Below are positions 15,944 through 24,415 of a stretch of DNA of 24,957 nucleotides, piece after piece. Source of the stretch: Nitrospira sp. UBA5698 (lineage in GTDB: Bacteria > Nitrospirota > Nitrospiria > Nitrospirales > Nitrospiraceae); assembly GCA_002420115.1 (NCBI GenBank), contig DIHK01000043.1:1-24957 (forward strand), read 5' to 3'. The notes beneath the pieces were generated by a model that saw only the letters and a program-made list of their open reading frames with translations, ran no database searches and had not been told where the DNA came from. The position numbers were made by a program, and so were the translations under genes. The first letter of the stretch is position 1. The number at the start of each line of letters is the position of its first letter.

Positions 15944-16885
15944 ATGACTTCTACGGAGACCATCCGGGCCATTCAGGAGAACATTGCTCGGGTGATCAAA
16001 GGGAAACCCCATGTCATCGAGATGTGCCTCGTCGCCCTGCTCGCCCGGGGGCATCTCCTTCTCGAAGATGTTCCGGGAGTGGGCAAAACCACACTAGCCC
16101 ATAGCCTCGCGCGATCGCTGGACTGTTCGTTTAAACGGATTCAGTTTACAAGCGATCTGTTGCCGTCCGACATTGTTGGGGTGTCGATTTTCAATCGGCA
16201 AAAGCAGGCATTCGAGTTCATCCCGGGACCCATTTTTGCAAACATTGTTTTGGCGGATGAAATCAATCGCACGACGCCGAAGACGCAGAGCAGTCTTTTG
16301 GAGGCGATGAGTGAGGCGCAGATTTCATTCGACAATAAGACCTATCCGCTCAACCCGCCTTTTATGGTCATTGCGACACAAAACCCCGCAGAGTATCACG
16401 GGACCTTTCCACTTCCCGAATCGCAACTCGATCGCTTCCTGATGAGGTTGCGCATCGGATATCCGGCACCGGAAGAAGAGAAGAAAGTTCTGGAGCGAGC
16501 ATCGTCCCTGCATCCGGCGGAGGAGCTGCTCCCGCTGTTGACCGCACCGGAAGTGGTCCAGCTTCAAGACCAGGTCGACAAGATCTTTATGGAGGAAAGT
16601 CTGACCGAGTATCTTCTGAGCATTGTCCAGAGTACCAGGCAGTCCGAGCTCCTATCTCTCGGGGTGAGTACAAGGGGAGCGCTGGCATTAAGCCGTGCTG
16701 CAAAAGCACTCGCGCTTGTGCGAGGACGGACCTACTGTCTGCCTGATGATATTAAAGAGCTCGCGCCAATCGTGCTGTCCCACCGCATCATGGTGGCGCG
16801 CCAGACTGGTCTCCACCAACGAAGTTTTGAACAAGCCGAACGCATCATCCGCGATTTAGTCGACACGATTCCTGTCCCTGTCTAG
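15944..16885 (+). CDS. MoxR family AAA+ ATPase
   Basis: Cytoplasmic AAA+ chaperone-like ATPase of 313 residues. Walker A is DVPGVGKTT (42-50), Walker B is IVLADE (101-106), followed by INRTTPKTQSSLLEAM. The sensor I region is VIATQNPAEYHGTFPLPESQLDRF. The C-terminal lid domain carries the family pattern STRGALALSRAAKALA. MoxR proteins typically help assemble or activate the DUF58/von Willebrand-type proteins encoded beside them, and a DUF58 gene starts 41 bases downstream. The frame opens at 15827, but the upstream residues do not look like a MoxR N terminus and a promoter lies inside them, so ATG 15944 is chosen despite a weak ribosome binding site. Confidence 0.93.
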   Translation: MTSTETIRAIQENIARVIKGKPHVIEMCLVALLARGHLLLEDVPGVGKTTLAHSLARSLDCSFKRIQFTSDLLPSDIVGVSIFNRQKQAFEFIPGPIFANIVLADEINRTTPKTQSSLLEAMSEAQISFDNKTYPLNPPFMVIATQNPAEYHGTFPLPESQLDRFLMRLRIGYPAPEEEKKVLERASSLHPAEELLPLLTAPEVVQLQDQVDKIFMEESLTEYLLSIVQSTRQSELLSLGVSTRGALALSRAAKALALVRGRTYCLPDDIKELAPIVLSHRIMVARQTGLHQRSFEQAERIIRDLVDTIPVPV

Positions 16886-16926
16886 TTCCGTTCCGGAGTC
16901 GGGCAGCCCTCACAAATTGGTGGGAT

Positions 16927-18048
16927 ATGCCGTTTCAGTTGCCGACGTTCGCCCATCGAGTCATCCGGTATCGCTCCACACGGATCACGTCAGAAGGGTT
17001 GCAATTCCTGATCTTCGTGCTGGCGATCGGTATTGCGGCCATCAATACAGGTAACAACCTATTTTATCTGCTCCTGGCCATGATGCTGAGCCTCATTCTG
17101 GTATCAGGCATAGCTGCAGAGTATTGTCTGCGACGACTTGGAGTCCGACGGCATCTGCCGGACCTCCTCTTCGTCAACACCCCGGTTACCACTTCGCTCG
17201 TGGTCAAGAACCGAAAATCGCGTTTGACCAGTTTTTCGCTGACTCTGAGTGATGTCAGAGACAATCAATTCCTCTCCCCGAATATGGAGCTTCACTCCAT
17301 TCCCCCAGGGGCCAGTCGAGTACTCTCCTACCAATTGACCCCGACACGCCGTGGGAAACTGCTTTTGAATGGTGTACGAATCAGCACGGAGTTTCCCTTC
17401 GGACTCTTCACGAAACGAGCGTTCTACCCGATAGAGGACACCCTCGTGGTATGTCCGGAGCTCCAGCCGGTGAATGACCGTCTTCTGCGTGGTCTCTTCG
17501 CTGCGGGGTACGAACAAGCCGTCCATCGACGGGGGCACGGCAGCGATTTGTACAATCTTCGCCTCTACCAGGCGGGAGATGATTCCCGGAGCATTCATTG
17601 GCCGACGACGGCACGGACCTCTCAACTGACCATTCGAGAAACTGAAGCAGAGGAACAACGTCGAGCGATCATCTGTGTGCCAACAAGTGTTCCGATGAGT
17701 CATGACGCCTCGTTTGAGCGCGCAGTCTCGTTAGCTGCATCGCTGGTTCAGCATCTGACACGCCACAGCTACTCCATCCAATTGCGTCTAGGATCAGAGC
17801 GCTCGTCGTTTGGTCAGGGAGAAGCGCATGGCCTTGACCTCCTCCGCATGTTGGGTCTTTGCGAACGAATTACTCCTACTGCACAGTCCGAGATGAAGCA
17901 AGACCAATGGGCGGATGCTCATTCAGAGCTTGGTGGAGGGGGGACGGCGGTTGTCATACAAGCCTGGTCTGATTCCGTAGGAGAGACCGAACTCCCTTGG
18001 ATCCGGATCGATGGGGCACTCATCCCTGGAGGCGCCCATGTTGCTTAG
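16927..18048 (+). CDS. DUF58 domain membrane protein
   Basis: A 373-residue protein. Two close transmembrane helices lie near residues 20-60 (LQFLIFVLAIGIAAINT and FYLLLAMMLSLILVSGI), followed by a beta-rich extracytoplasmic or cytoplasmic region. The DUF58 signature region RLYQAGDDSRSIHWPTTARTSQLTIRE lies near residues 216-242. DUF58 proteins are the usual partners of MoxR ATPases and of the transglutaminase membrane proteins that follow. GGTGGG lies just before ATG 16927. The end of the gene overlaps the next coding region by 11 bases if that gene starts at 18038. Biochemical role is unproven in general; envelope assembly or maintenance is a common inference. Confidence 0.9.
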   Translation: MPFQLPTFAHRVIRYRSTRITSEGLQFLIFVLAIGIAAINTGNNLFYLLLAMMLSLILVSGIAAEYCLRRLGVRRHLPDLLFVNTPVTTSLVVKNRKSRLTSFSLTLSDVRDNQFLSPNMELHSIPPGASRVLSYQLTPTRRGKLLLNGVRISTEFPFGLFTKRAFYPIEDTLVVCPELQPVNDRLLRGLFAAGYEQAVHRRGHGSDLYNLRLYQAGDDSRSIHWPTTARTSQLTIRETEAEEQRRAIICVPTSVPMSHDASFERAVSLAASLVQHLTRHSYSIQLRLGSERSSFGQGEAHGLDLLRMLGLCERITPTAQSEMKQDQWADAHSELGGGGTAVVIQAWSDSVGETELPWIRIDGALIPGGAHVA

Positions 18049-20236
18049 TCAGGCCCTTCATCTGACCTCCATGCTGCTGGCGTCTGCGTCCTTCATTGGA
18101 TTGACATTGGGGGCCGGGCTGCCGGAGTGGCTGGCTGCAGTGACCGGTGCGACATTGATCGCAGTGCTCCTACGAAACATGGGAATGAAGCCGGTCGATC
18201 GACTGACCACGCAGATGCCTGTGTCAGCCGTTGGATGGAATCTGATCGTGCTCGGCGGCTTTGTCGGTTTTTGGATCGATCTCTTGTGGGTTTCCGGTGA
18301 CTTGCTTCCTGCCGGACTGCACTTTTTGATGATTCTGATGGTTATCAAGCTCTTCAACCTCCGACTTCGCCGTGACTATCTGCACCTCTATGCGATCAGT
18401 CTTGTCGCCATGCTTGCCTCGGGATCGCTCACGACGGATCTGTGGTTCTTCCCGATCTTTTCAATCTACCTTCTGGCCGGGGTCTGGACTCTGCTTCTGT
18501 TTCAGTTGACCAAGACGTCGGAGGTCAGTGGCGATGTCTGGATGTCTGCGCATATCCGACATACGAGTCATGAAGAAAACCACCGAGTCTCGCCCCGATT
18601 GTTTTGGATAGCGAATGGGCTGGCTCTCGGTGCATTCCTTATCACTGTGGTGATTTTCTTCACCATACCGCGGGTCAACGCGGGGATTTACCAGAAGGGA
18701 TTTGGGGAAAATCTTCGAATGTCCGGGTTTTCCGACAAGGTGAACTTAGGTGCAATTGGGTCAATCAAGCGGGACCCCAGCATCGTGATGCGAGTCGAGT
18801 TGCCCAGGAGCCCGCTGCATGACGCCAGACCGCTCTATATTCGAGGGGTGTCTTTCGATCAGTACGATGGCAAGGTGTGGACCAATCAACTGAGCTATCG
18901 ACGGAGTCTCATCGAGGAAAGCCCCGGCACGTTCACGTTTCGCGGAAAACGAGCGGTCTCACGGTCTCAGCTCGGTGAGGCAATGCACCAGAAGATTCTT
19001 CTCGAGCCACTGGATACGCCGGTGTTGTTTGCCGCGCCGTTCATAGAAAGCGTAACGGGGTTGTTCCCCAGTCTTTTCTTTGACGCAACCGGTGCGGTCT
19101 ATCTACCATTCCCCAGTTCGTCCCGAATCGAATATACCGTCGTCTCTCGTGCCACTGTGTTGGTGCCGGCGGATCTCGGGTCCGAGCCAGGACCGTATCC
19201 TGAATGGGTGGTCCGACAGTATTTACAACTCCCCCTTCAGTCAGATCGTATCACTGCGTTGGCCGGAGAAGTGACACAGAAACATTACCGGCCATATGAA
19301 AAGGCTACTGCGATTCAAACGTATTTAACCAGCCAGTATCGATACAGCCTGGATGCGCCGCTTGCCGAACAGCATCAACCACTAGAAGAATTTCTTTTCG
19401 AGAGAAAGACCGGGTACTGCGAGCACTATGCGACGGCAATGGTCATCATGCTCCGAACCGTCGGGGTTCCCGCACGTCTGGTGACAGGCTTCATGGCCAC
19501 GGAATGGAACGAATACGGACATTACTACGTCGTCAGACAGCAGGATGCCCATGCATGGGTCGAAGTGTATCTGCCGCATTCCGGGTGGATCCGGATGGAT
19601 CCGACTCCTACGGAAGACAATCCACCAGCGGGAGGCCCGGTGTGGAAAGTTCTCGGACTCATCGTGGATAACATTAAGCTTCAATGGAACCGATTGTTCG
19701 TCCAGTATAGTGCGGCAGATCAGCTGGCCGTCGTTCGGGAGTTAAAAGCCGAAGGGATGTCGGTCCGAAACAAGGCGCTGGATTCCATGACGCTCCTTTT
19801 CGGTGCCTTCCTGACGGTCCTGAGTGGGATTGTGCCTCACAACGTGTCTCAGGTCAGGATCGGAGTTCTAGGGGAGTTACTGGGCGTTGCCGTGATAGGT
19901 CTCGCTGTCCTTTTCTGGTTGCGTCGGTCGAGACCGTGGGTGGCCCGGAGTCTCTGGGAAAAGGGCCGGGGTCACGAGCTAGTCATTGCGCAATACTACC
20001 GTCGCATGCGCACCTATCTGACCGGACAGGGATTTTCAAATTCTACGGCCATCGCGCCGCTTGAGCTGGTCGAGATCACGCACGCACGGTGGAGAGAAGC
20101 CTATACGGCTGTGGCGTCGATCACGGAGGTGTATTGTCGGACAAGGTTTGGTCATCTGCCTCTCACCCCAGAGGATCTGAAACATACGGAAGACCAGCTC
20201 CGCCATCTGCTGGAACTACGAAAACCGCAAGCGTGA
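18038..20236 (+). CDS. Membrane transglutaminase-like protein (TgpA/DUF3488 type)
   Basis: A 732-residue inner-membrane protein. About seven hydrophobic helices fill the first 220 residues (DUF3488-like). A periplasmic transglutaminase-like domain follows, with the cysteine protease-type triad C461 (KTGYCEHYA), H505 (DAHAWVEVY) and D521 (IRMDPTP). A further helix lies near residues 610-630, then a cytoplasmic DUF4129-like tail. The layout matches TgpA, an essential periplasmic transglutaminase in Pseudomonas. The frame opens at 18011, but GGAGG at 18028-18032 sits 5 bases before ATG 18038, so that start is preferred; it gives an 11-base overlap with the DUF58 gene. It is the third gene of the MoxR-DUF58-transglutaminase module. 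Confidence 0.92.
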   Translation: MLLSQALHLTSMLLASASFIGLTLGAGLPEWLAAVTGATLIAVLLRNMGMKPVDRLTTQMPVSAVGWNLIVLGGFVGFWIDLLWVSGDLLPAGLHFLMILMVIKLFNLRLRRDYLHLYAISLVAMLASGSLTTDLWFFPIFSIYLLAGVWTLLLFQLTKTSEVSGDVWMSAHIRHTSHEENHRVSPRLFWIANGLALGAFLITVVIFFTIPRVNAGIYQKGFGENLRMSGFSDKVNLGAIGSIKRDPSIVMRVELPRSPLHDARPLYIRGVSFDQYDGKVWTNQLSYRRSLIEESPGTFTFRGKRAVSRSQLGEAMHQKILLEPLDTPVLFAAPFIESVTGLFPSLFFDATGAVYLPFPSSSRIEYTVVSRATVLVPADLGSEPGPYPEWVVRQYLQLPLQSDRITALAGEVTQKHYRPYEKATAIQTYLTSQYRYSLDAPLAEQHQPLEEFLFERKTGYCEHYATAMVIMLRTVGVPARLVTGFMATEWNEYGHYYVVRQQDAHAWVEVYLPHSGWIRMDPTPTEDNPPAGGPVWKVLGLIVDNIKLQWNRLFVQYSAADQLAVVRELKAEGMSVRNKALDSMTLLFGAFLTVLSGIVPHNVSQVRIGVLGELLGVAVIGLAVLFWLRRSRPWVARSLWEKGRGHELVIAQYYRRMRTYLTGQGFSNSTAIAPLELVEITHARWREAYTAVASITEVYCRTRFGHLPLTPEDLKHTEDQLRHLLELRKPQA

Positions 20237-20337
20237 CGCTCTGATCCGCACTAGATTCAGATCGCCATCCCATTCGCGTGGGGATGACAAAATCGAAACA
20301 CATGGACTGAGAGAGCGATCAGGCAAGATCAAGATAT

Positions 20338-20412
20338 TGGAGCGGGAAAAGGGATTTGAACCCTCGACCCTCGCCTTGGCAAGGCGATGCTCTACCACTG
20401 AGCTATTCCCGC
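20338..20412 (-). tRNA. tRNA-Gly (anticodon GCC)
   Basis: Reverse-strand tRNA of 75 bases including an encoded CCA end (20338-20340 on the forward strand reads TGG). The acceptor stem GCGGGAA pairs with TTCCCGC, and the discriminator base is U. The D arm has GCTC-AGTGGTA-GAGC. The anticodon loop TTGCCAA has GCC at 20378-20380, flanked by a GC-rich stem. The T arm contains GGTTCAAATCC. All canonical elements are present, so it should be functional. Frames overlapping it on both strands are not genes. Confidence 0.97.
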
Positions 20413-20432
20413 TCGCAAACGACCAGGGGCGG

Positions 20433-20461
20433 AGTGTACTGACCTCGCTAGTGACTGTCAA
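20433..20461 (-). promoter_or_regulatory. Promoter of tRNA-Gly
   Basis: On the reverse strand a perfect TTGACA (20456-20461) is followed after exactly 17 bases by TACACT (20433-20438). Predicted transcription would start near 20426, about 14 bases before the mature tRNA 5' end at 20412, a typical distance. Confidence 0.75.
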
Positions 20462-20517
20462 GCCAGGATTCTTGTGCACCATACTCAAGCTAATCCTCTT
20501 TCTTATTTCAAAAAAAC

Positions 20518-20542
20518 TGTTACTTGTTTCACATTGGTAACA
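20518..20542. promoter_or_regulatory. Dyad TGTTAC-N13-GTAACA upstream of nxrA
   Basis: A perfect 6-bp inverted repeat with a 13-base spacer, centred near 20530, in the nxrA control region. It could be an operator for a dimeric regulator; no known consensus was recognised. Six-bp dyads can occur by chance. Confidence 0.3.
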
Positions 20543-20576
20543 TTGTGGAAATGCACAGGCCACTAATTCTAAAATA

Positions 20577-20609
20577 AATAGCTTTTGCAATAGCTTATAT
20601 AGCTATTGC
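20577..20609. promoter_or_regulatory. Candidate operator: 9-bp dyad with AATAGCTT direct repeats
   Basis: GCAATAGCT (20587-20595) and AGCTATTGC (20601-20609) form a perfect 9-bp inverted repeat around a 5-base centre. AATAGCTT also occurs directly repeated at 20577-20584 and 20589-20596, 12 bases apart start to start, close to one helical turn. This symmetry fits binding of a dimeric or cooperative regulator on the nxrA side. No T-run follows, so it is not a terminator. Confidence 0.45.
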
Positions 20610-20703
20610 CCAATCAAATCTTTCAACGATCCTCTCTGATAATCAGGGTCAATGTTACGTTTACTACGCATCCATGAATGAATAGATATTGCCGTACCAC
20701 GGC

Positions 20704-20738
20704 CTGTTAAAAGATGTAAACATGATGATTATTAACAG
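20704..20738. promoter_or_regulatory. Dyad CTGTTAA-N21-TTAACAG upstream of nxrA
   Basis: A perfect 7-bp inverted repeat with a 21-base spacer. The half-sites are 28 bases apart start to start, near but not exactly three helical turns. Regulator unknown. Confidence 0.3.
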
Positions 20739-20808
20739 CTTGTATCGTGGCTGTCCTTATGAAGACGTGTACATGCGCAAATGGTTTGAATCTTGCGAAT
20801 AATTTCGA

Positions 20809-20837
20809 TTGAGACGTTTTGTTTGCAGTGATATATG
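20809..20837 (+). promoter_or_regulatory. Candidate promoter of nxrAB
   Basis: TTGAGA (20809-20814) and TATATG (20832-20837) are 17 bases apart; each matches at least four of six consensus positions. Transcription would start near 20844, leaving a 5' leader of about 125 bases before nxrA. The -10 lies inside the GCAGTGA/TCACTGC inverted repeat, which could allow a repressor to compete with polymerase. Confidence 0.4.
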
Positions 20838-20847
20838 TGTTCACTGC
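20825..20847. promoter_or_regulatory. Dyad GCAGTGA-N9-TCACTGC over the putative nxrA -10
   Basis: A perfect 7-bp inverted repeat with a 9-base centre that covers the candidate -10 element. The half-site resembles the TGTGA/TCACA of CRP-type sites, but the spacer is 9 rather than 6, so a CRP/FNR assignment is not supported. A short T-run (TTTT) follows, but the 7-bp stem and 9-base loop make it a poor terminator. Confidence 0.35.
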
Positions 20848-20969
20848 TTTTGTAGATATGTCTCTAGGCGAAGTGATGAATCATTGTCTGGTGTATAGGG
20901 CGAAAAGAAAAACCACCCATAAGACGACAAGCTTCGTTTAAGTTCACATCATGTGAGGAGGTATTCACA

Positions 20970-23900
20970 ATGTTCTTGTCACGTCGACAATTTCTAAAGG
21001 TCTCTGTCGGTACGGTTGCTGCCGCAGCCGTGGCGGACAAGGTCCTGGCATTGACGGCGCTCCAACCGGTGATCGAGGTCGGGAATCCATTGGGCGATTA
21101 TCCGGACCGGTCATGGGAGCGTGTCTACCACGACCAATATCGCTACGACTCATCCTTCACCTGGGTCTGTTCACCCAACGACACCCATGCCTGCCGCGTT
21201 CGGGCTTTCGTTCGAAACGGCGTGGTCATGCGTGTGGAGCAGAACTACGACCATCAAACCTACGAAGACCTTTATGGGAATCGTGGGACCTTTGCGCACA
21301 ATCCGCGCATGTGCTTGAAGGGCTTTACCTTCCATCGTCGTGTATACGGCCCGTACCGCCTCAAGGGTCCGCTTATGCGAAAGGGCTGGAAGCAGTGGAT
21401 GGATGATGGATCGCCGGAGCTGACGCCTGAAACCAAGCGCAAATACAAATTCGACAGTCGTTTTTTGGACGACATGCTCCGGGTATCTTGGGATACCGCC
21501 TTTACCTATGCCGCAAAAGCCATGATCATCATCGCGACGCGCTACTCCGGTGAGGCTGGAGCAAGGCGGTTACGCGAGCAGGGGTATGCGCCGGAGATGA
21601 TCGAAATGATGAAGGGTGCCGGGACGCGCTGCTTCAAGCACCGCGCCGGTATGCCGGTGCTCGGGATCATCGGGAAAATGGGCAACACCCGTATGAACGG
21701 CGGCATCAATGCGCTGCTGGACAGCTGGATTCGGAAAGTCAGCCCGGACCAGGCGCAGGGTGGGCGCTATTGGTCGAATTACACCTGGCATGGAGATCAG
21801 AACCCATCACAGCCGTTCTGGTCAGGCGTGCAAGGGTCGGACATCGATCTCTCAGATATGCGTTTTTCCAAGCTGAACACCAGCTGGGGAAAGAACTTCG
21901 TTGAAAACAAGATGCCTGAGGCCCACTGGAAGTTGGAGTGTATCGAGCGTGGTGCTCGCGTCGTTGTCATCACGCCGGAATACAATCCGACCGCCTACCG
22001 AGCAGACTACTGGATGCCCCTGCGCCCGCAATCAGACGGCGCACTCTTTATGGGCGCCATGAAAATTATTATCGATGAGAATATGCACGATGTGGACTTC
22101 TTGAAGCAGTTCACCGACGCGCCGATTCTGATCCGTACGGATACGTTGCAGTACCTGGATCCTCGTGATGTGGTTCCGGATTACAAGTTCCCCGATTTCT
22201 CTAAAAGCTACTCCGGCCGTATTCAAGCACTCAAGCCGCAAGATGTCGAACGGCTCGGCGGGATGATGGTGTGGGATTTAAATAAGAAGCAGGCTGTCCC
22301 TCTTCATCGTGAGCAGGTGGGTTGGCACTATATGAACAGCGGTATCGACGCTGCGCTTAACGGCACCTACCGCGTCAAGCTGCTGAATGGCCGGGAAATT
22401 GATGCGATGCCGGTCTGGCAGATGTATCTGGTGCACTTTCAAGACTATGACTTGGATACCACGCATCAAATCTGCCGCACGCCGAAGGACCTCATTGTCC
22501 GTTGGGCACGCGACTCAGGCACGATCAAGCCGGCTGCGATCCACAACGGAGAGGGCGTGACGCACTACTTCCATATGACGCCCAACGGCCGTGCAGCAGC
22601 CATGGTGCTCATCATCACGGGCAACGTCGGTAAGTTTGGCACCGGGCAGCATACCTGGGCTGGTAACTATAAAGCTGGCGCATGGACCGCTACACCGTGG
22701 TCCGGAGCAGGCTTGTCGGTTCACACGGGCGAAGATCCCTTCAATATCACGCTGGATCCCAATGCCCATGGAAAAGAAATCAAGACCAAGTCCTACTACT
22801 ATGGCGAGGAGGTCGGCTACTGGAACCATGGCGATACGGCCTTGATCGTCAATACACCAAAGTATGGACGTAAGGTGTTTACCGGTAAGACCCACATGCC
22901 AACGCCCAGCAAATTCAGATGGGTCGTCAATGTCAACGTGCTGAACAACGCCAAGCACCATTACGATATGGTGCGAAACGTGGATCCAAACATCGAGACC
23001 CTGATCACGCAGGACATCGAAATGACGTCTGACGTGAATCATAACGACATCGCCTTTGCCTGTAACTCCTGGATGGAGTTCACTTATCCGGAAATGACGA
23101 TCACTGTCTCCAACCCATGGGTTCAGATCTGGAAGGGCGGAATCAGGCCCTTGTATGACACACGGAACGACCTTGATACGTTTGCCGGAGTGGCAGCCAA
23201 GCTGTCAGAGATGACCGGTGACAAGCGAATGAAAGATTACTTCGCGATGGTCTACGCGAACCGCGTGGACGTCTATGCGCAACGTATGCTCGATGCATCC
23301 AGCACCTTCTATGGCTATTCAGCAGACGTGATGTTGAAGTCGGAGAAGGGGTGGATGGTCATGGTCCGGACCTACCCGCGGCACCCATTCTGGGAAGAGA
23401 CCAACGAGTCAAAGCCCATGTGGACCCGCAGCGGTCGATATGAGAACTATCGCATCGAACCGGAAGCGATCGAGTACGGCGAAAACTTTATCTCCCATCG
23501 TGAAGGGCCAGAAGCAACACCCTATTTGCCGAACGCCATCTTCACGACGAATCCCTATTGCCGTCCGGATGACTATGGTGTGCCGATCACGGCACAACAC
23601 CACGACGACAAAACGATCCGGAACATCAAGTTGTCATGGCATGAGATTGTACGGCATTCAAATCCCTTGTGGGAAAAGGGCTATCAGTTCTACTGCGTGA
23701 CCCCAAAGACCCGCCACCGCGTCCATAGCCAATGGTCGGTGAACGACTGGGTGCAGATTTACGAGTCGAACTTCGGTGACCCCTACCGCATGGATAAGCG
23801 GACGCCTGGCGTGGGTGAGCACCAGATCCACATCAACCCGCAGGCGGCAAAAGACCGTGGGATCAACGACGGTGACTATGTCTATGTCGACGGTAACCCG

Positions 23901-24407
23901 GTCGATCGTCCGTATCGTGGGTGGAAGCCGAGCGATCCTTACTATAAAGTGGCTCGACTCATGATCCGGGCGAAGTACAACCCCTCCTATCCGTACCACG
24001 TGACCATGGCGAAACATGCGCCCTATGTCTCGACGCCAAAGTCCGTGAAAGGTCATGAGACCAGACCGGATGGACGTGCCATTGCCATCGACACGGGGTA
24101 TCAGTCGAACTTCCGATATGGTGCTCAACAGTCATTTACAAGAAACTGGCTCATGCCGATGCACCAGACCGACTCACTGCCTGGCAAGCACGCAATTGCC
24201 TGGAAATTCAAGTGGGGTTATCAGGTGGATCACCACGCCATCAACACGGTACCGAAGGAGTGTCTGATCCGCATCACCAAGGCGGAAGACGGCGGGATCG
24301 GTGCACGTGGTCCCTGGGAGCCGGTCCGTACCGGATTTACTCCGGGCCAAGAGAACGAGTTCATGATCAAGTGGCTGAAAGGTGAGCACATCAAGATCAA
24401 GGTCTAA
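20970..24407 (+). CDS. nxrA: Nitrite oxidoreductase alpha subunit NxrA
   Basis: Catalytic molybdopterin subunit that oxidises nitrite to nitrate, the energy-yielding step of nitrite oxidation. The 1145-residue length is as expected for Nitrospira NxrA. The N terminus SRRQFLKVSVGTVAAAAVA is a twin-arginine signal, so the enzyme acts in the periplasm. The FS0 cluster region reads C67-x3-D71-x3-C75, with C115 39 residues further on (MCLKG). D276, in the HGDQNPS block aligned by eye with the NarG region ending at its molybdenum-ligating aspartate, is the likely Mo ligand. The protein belongs to the type II DMSO reductase family, with NarG and perchlorate reductase relatives. AGGAGG at 20956-20961 lies 8 bases before the ATG. 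nxrB follows after 92 bases. Confidence 0.97.
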   Translation: MFLSRRQFLKVSVGTVAAAAVADKVLALTALQPVIEVGNPLGDYPDRSWERVYHDQYRYDSSFTWVCSPNDTHACRVRAFVRNGVVMRVEQNYDHQTYEDLYGNRGTFAHNPRMCLKGFTFHRRVYGPYRLKGPLMRKGWKQWMDDGSPELTPETKRKYKFDSRFLDDMLRVSWDTAFTYAAKAMIIIATRYSGEAGARRLREQGYAPEMIEMMKGAGTRCFKHRAGMPVLGIIGKMGNTRMNGGINALLDSWIRKVSPDQAQGGRYWSNYTWHGDQNPSQPFWSGVQGSDIDLSDMRFSKLNTSWGKNFVENKMPEAHWKLECIERGARVVVITPEYNPTAYRADYWMPLRPQSDGALFMGAMKIIIDENMHDVDFLKQFTDAPILIRTDTLQYLDPRDVVPDYKFPDFSKSYSGRIQALKPQDVERLGGMMVWDLNKKQAVPLHREQVGWHYMNSGIDAALNGTYRVKLLNGREIDAMPVWQMYLVHFQDYDLDTTHQICRTPKDLIVRWARDSGTIKPAAIHNGEGVTHYFHMTPNGRAAAMVLIITGNVGKFGTGQHTWAGNYKAGAWTATPWSGAGLSVHTGEDPFNITLDPNAHGKEIKTKSYYYGEEVGYWNHGDTALIVNTPKYGRKVFTGKTHMPTPSKFRWVVNVNVLNNAKHHYDMVRNVDPNIETLITQDIEMTSDVNHNDIAFACNSWMEFTYPEMTITVSNPWVQIWKGGIRPLYDTRNDLDTFAGVAAKLSEMTGDKRMKDYFAMVYANRVDVYAQRMLDASSTFYGYSADVMLKSEKGWMVMVRTYPRHPFWEETNESKPMWTRSGRYENYRIEPEAIEYGENFISHREGPEATPYLPNAIFTTNPYCRPDDYGVPITAQHHDDKTIRNIKLSWHEIVRHSNPLWEKGYQFYCVTPKTRHRVHSQWSVNDWVQIYESNFGDPYRMDKRTPGVGEHQIHINPQAAKDRGINDGDYVYVDGNPVDRPYRGWKPSDPYYKVARLMIRAKYNPSYPYHVTMAKHAPYVSTPKSVKGHETRPDGRAIAIDTGYQSNFRYGAQQSFTRNWLMPMHQTDSLPGKHAIAWKFKWGYQVDHHAINTVPKECLIRITKAEDGGIGARGPWEPVRTGFTPGQENEFMIKWLKGEHIKIKV

Positions 24408-24415
24408 TCGCGTAT

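Larger units (their letters stand above)
20413..20969. other. 557-base AT-rich control region between tRNA-Gly and nxrA
   Basis: No coding gene is visible here. The first 50 bases hold the divergent tRNA promoter. The remainder is markedly richer in A and T than the flanking genes and contains several inverted repeats plus a candidate sigma70 promoter before nxrA; each is listed separately. No transposase remnant, known riboswitch or small structured RNA was recognised. Confidence 0.7.

Noticed and set aside
20266..20286. Hairpin CATCCC/GGGATG as terminator after the transglutaminase gene
   Set aside because: The stem is only 6 bp with a 9-base loop, and no T-run follows on either strand.
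20216..20590. Open frames on both strands across the tRNA-Gly region
   Set aside because: They read through a complete tRNA and its promoter, and their translations have no recognisable domain.
20825..20847. CRP/FNR-type binding site
   Set aside because: The spacer between half-sites is 9 bases rather than the 4 to 6 of these regulators, and no TTGAT-N4-ATCAA match was seen in the region.
20338..20969. tRNA-adjacent genomic island carrying nxr
   Set aside because: No integrase, direct repeat of the tRNA 3' end or change in gene style was found; the tRNA 3' end also points away from nxr.
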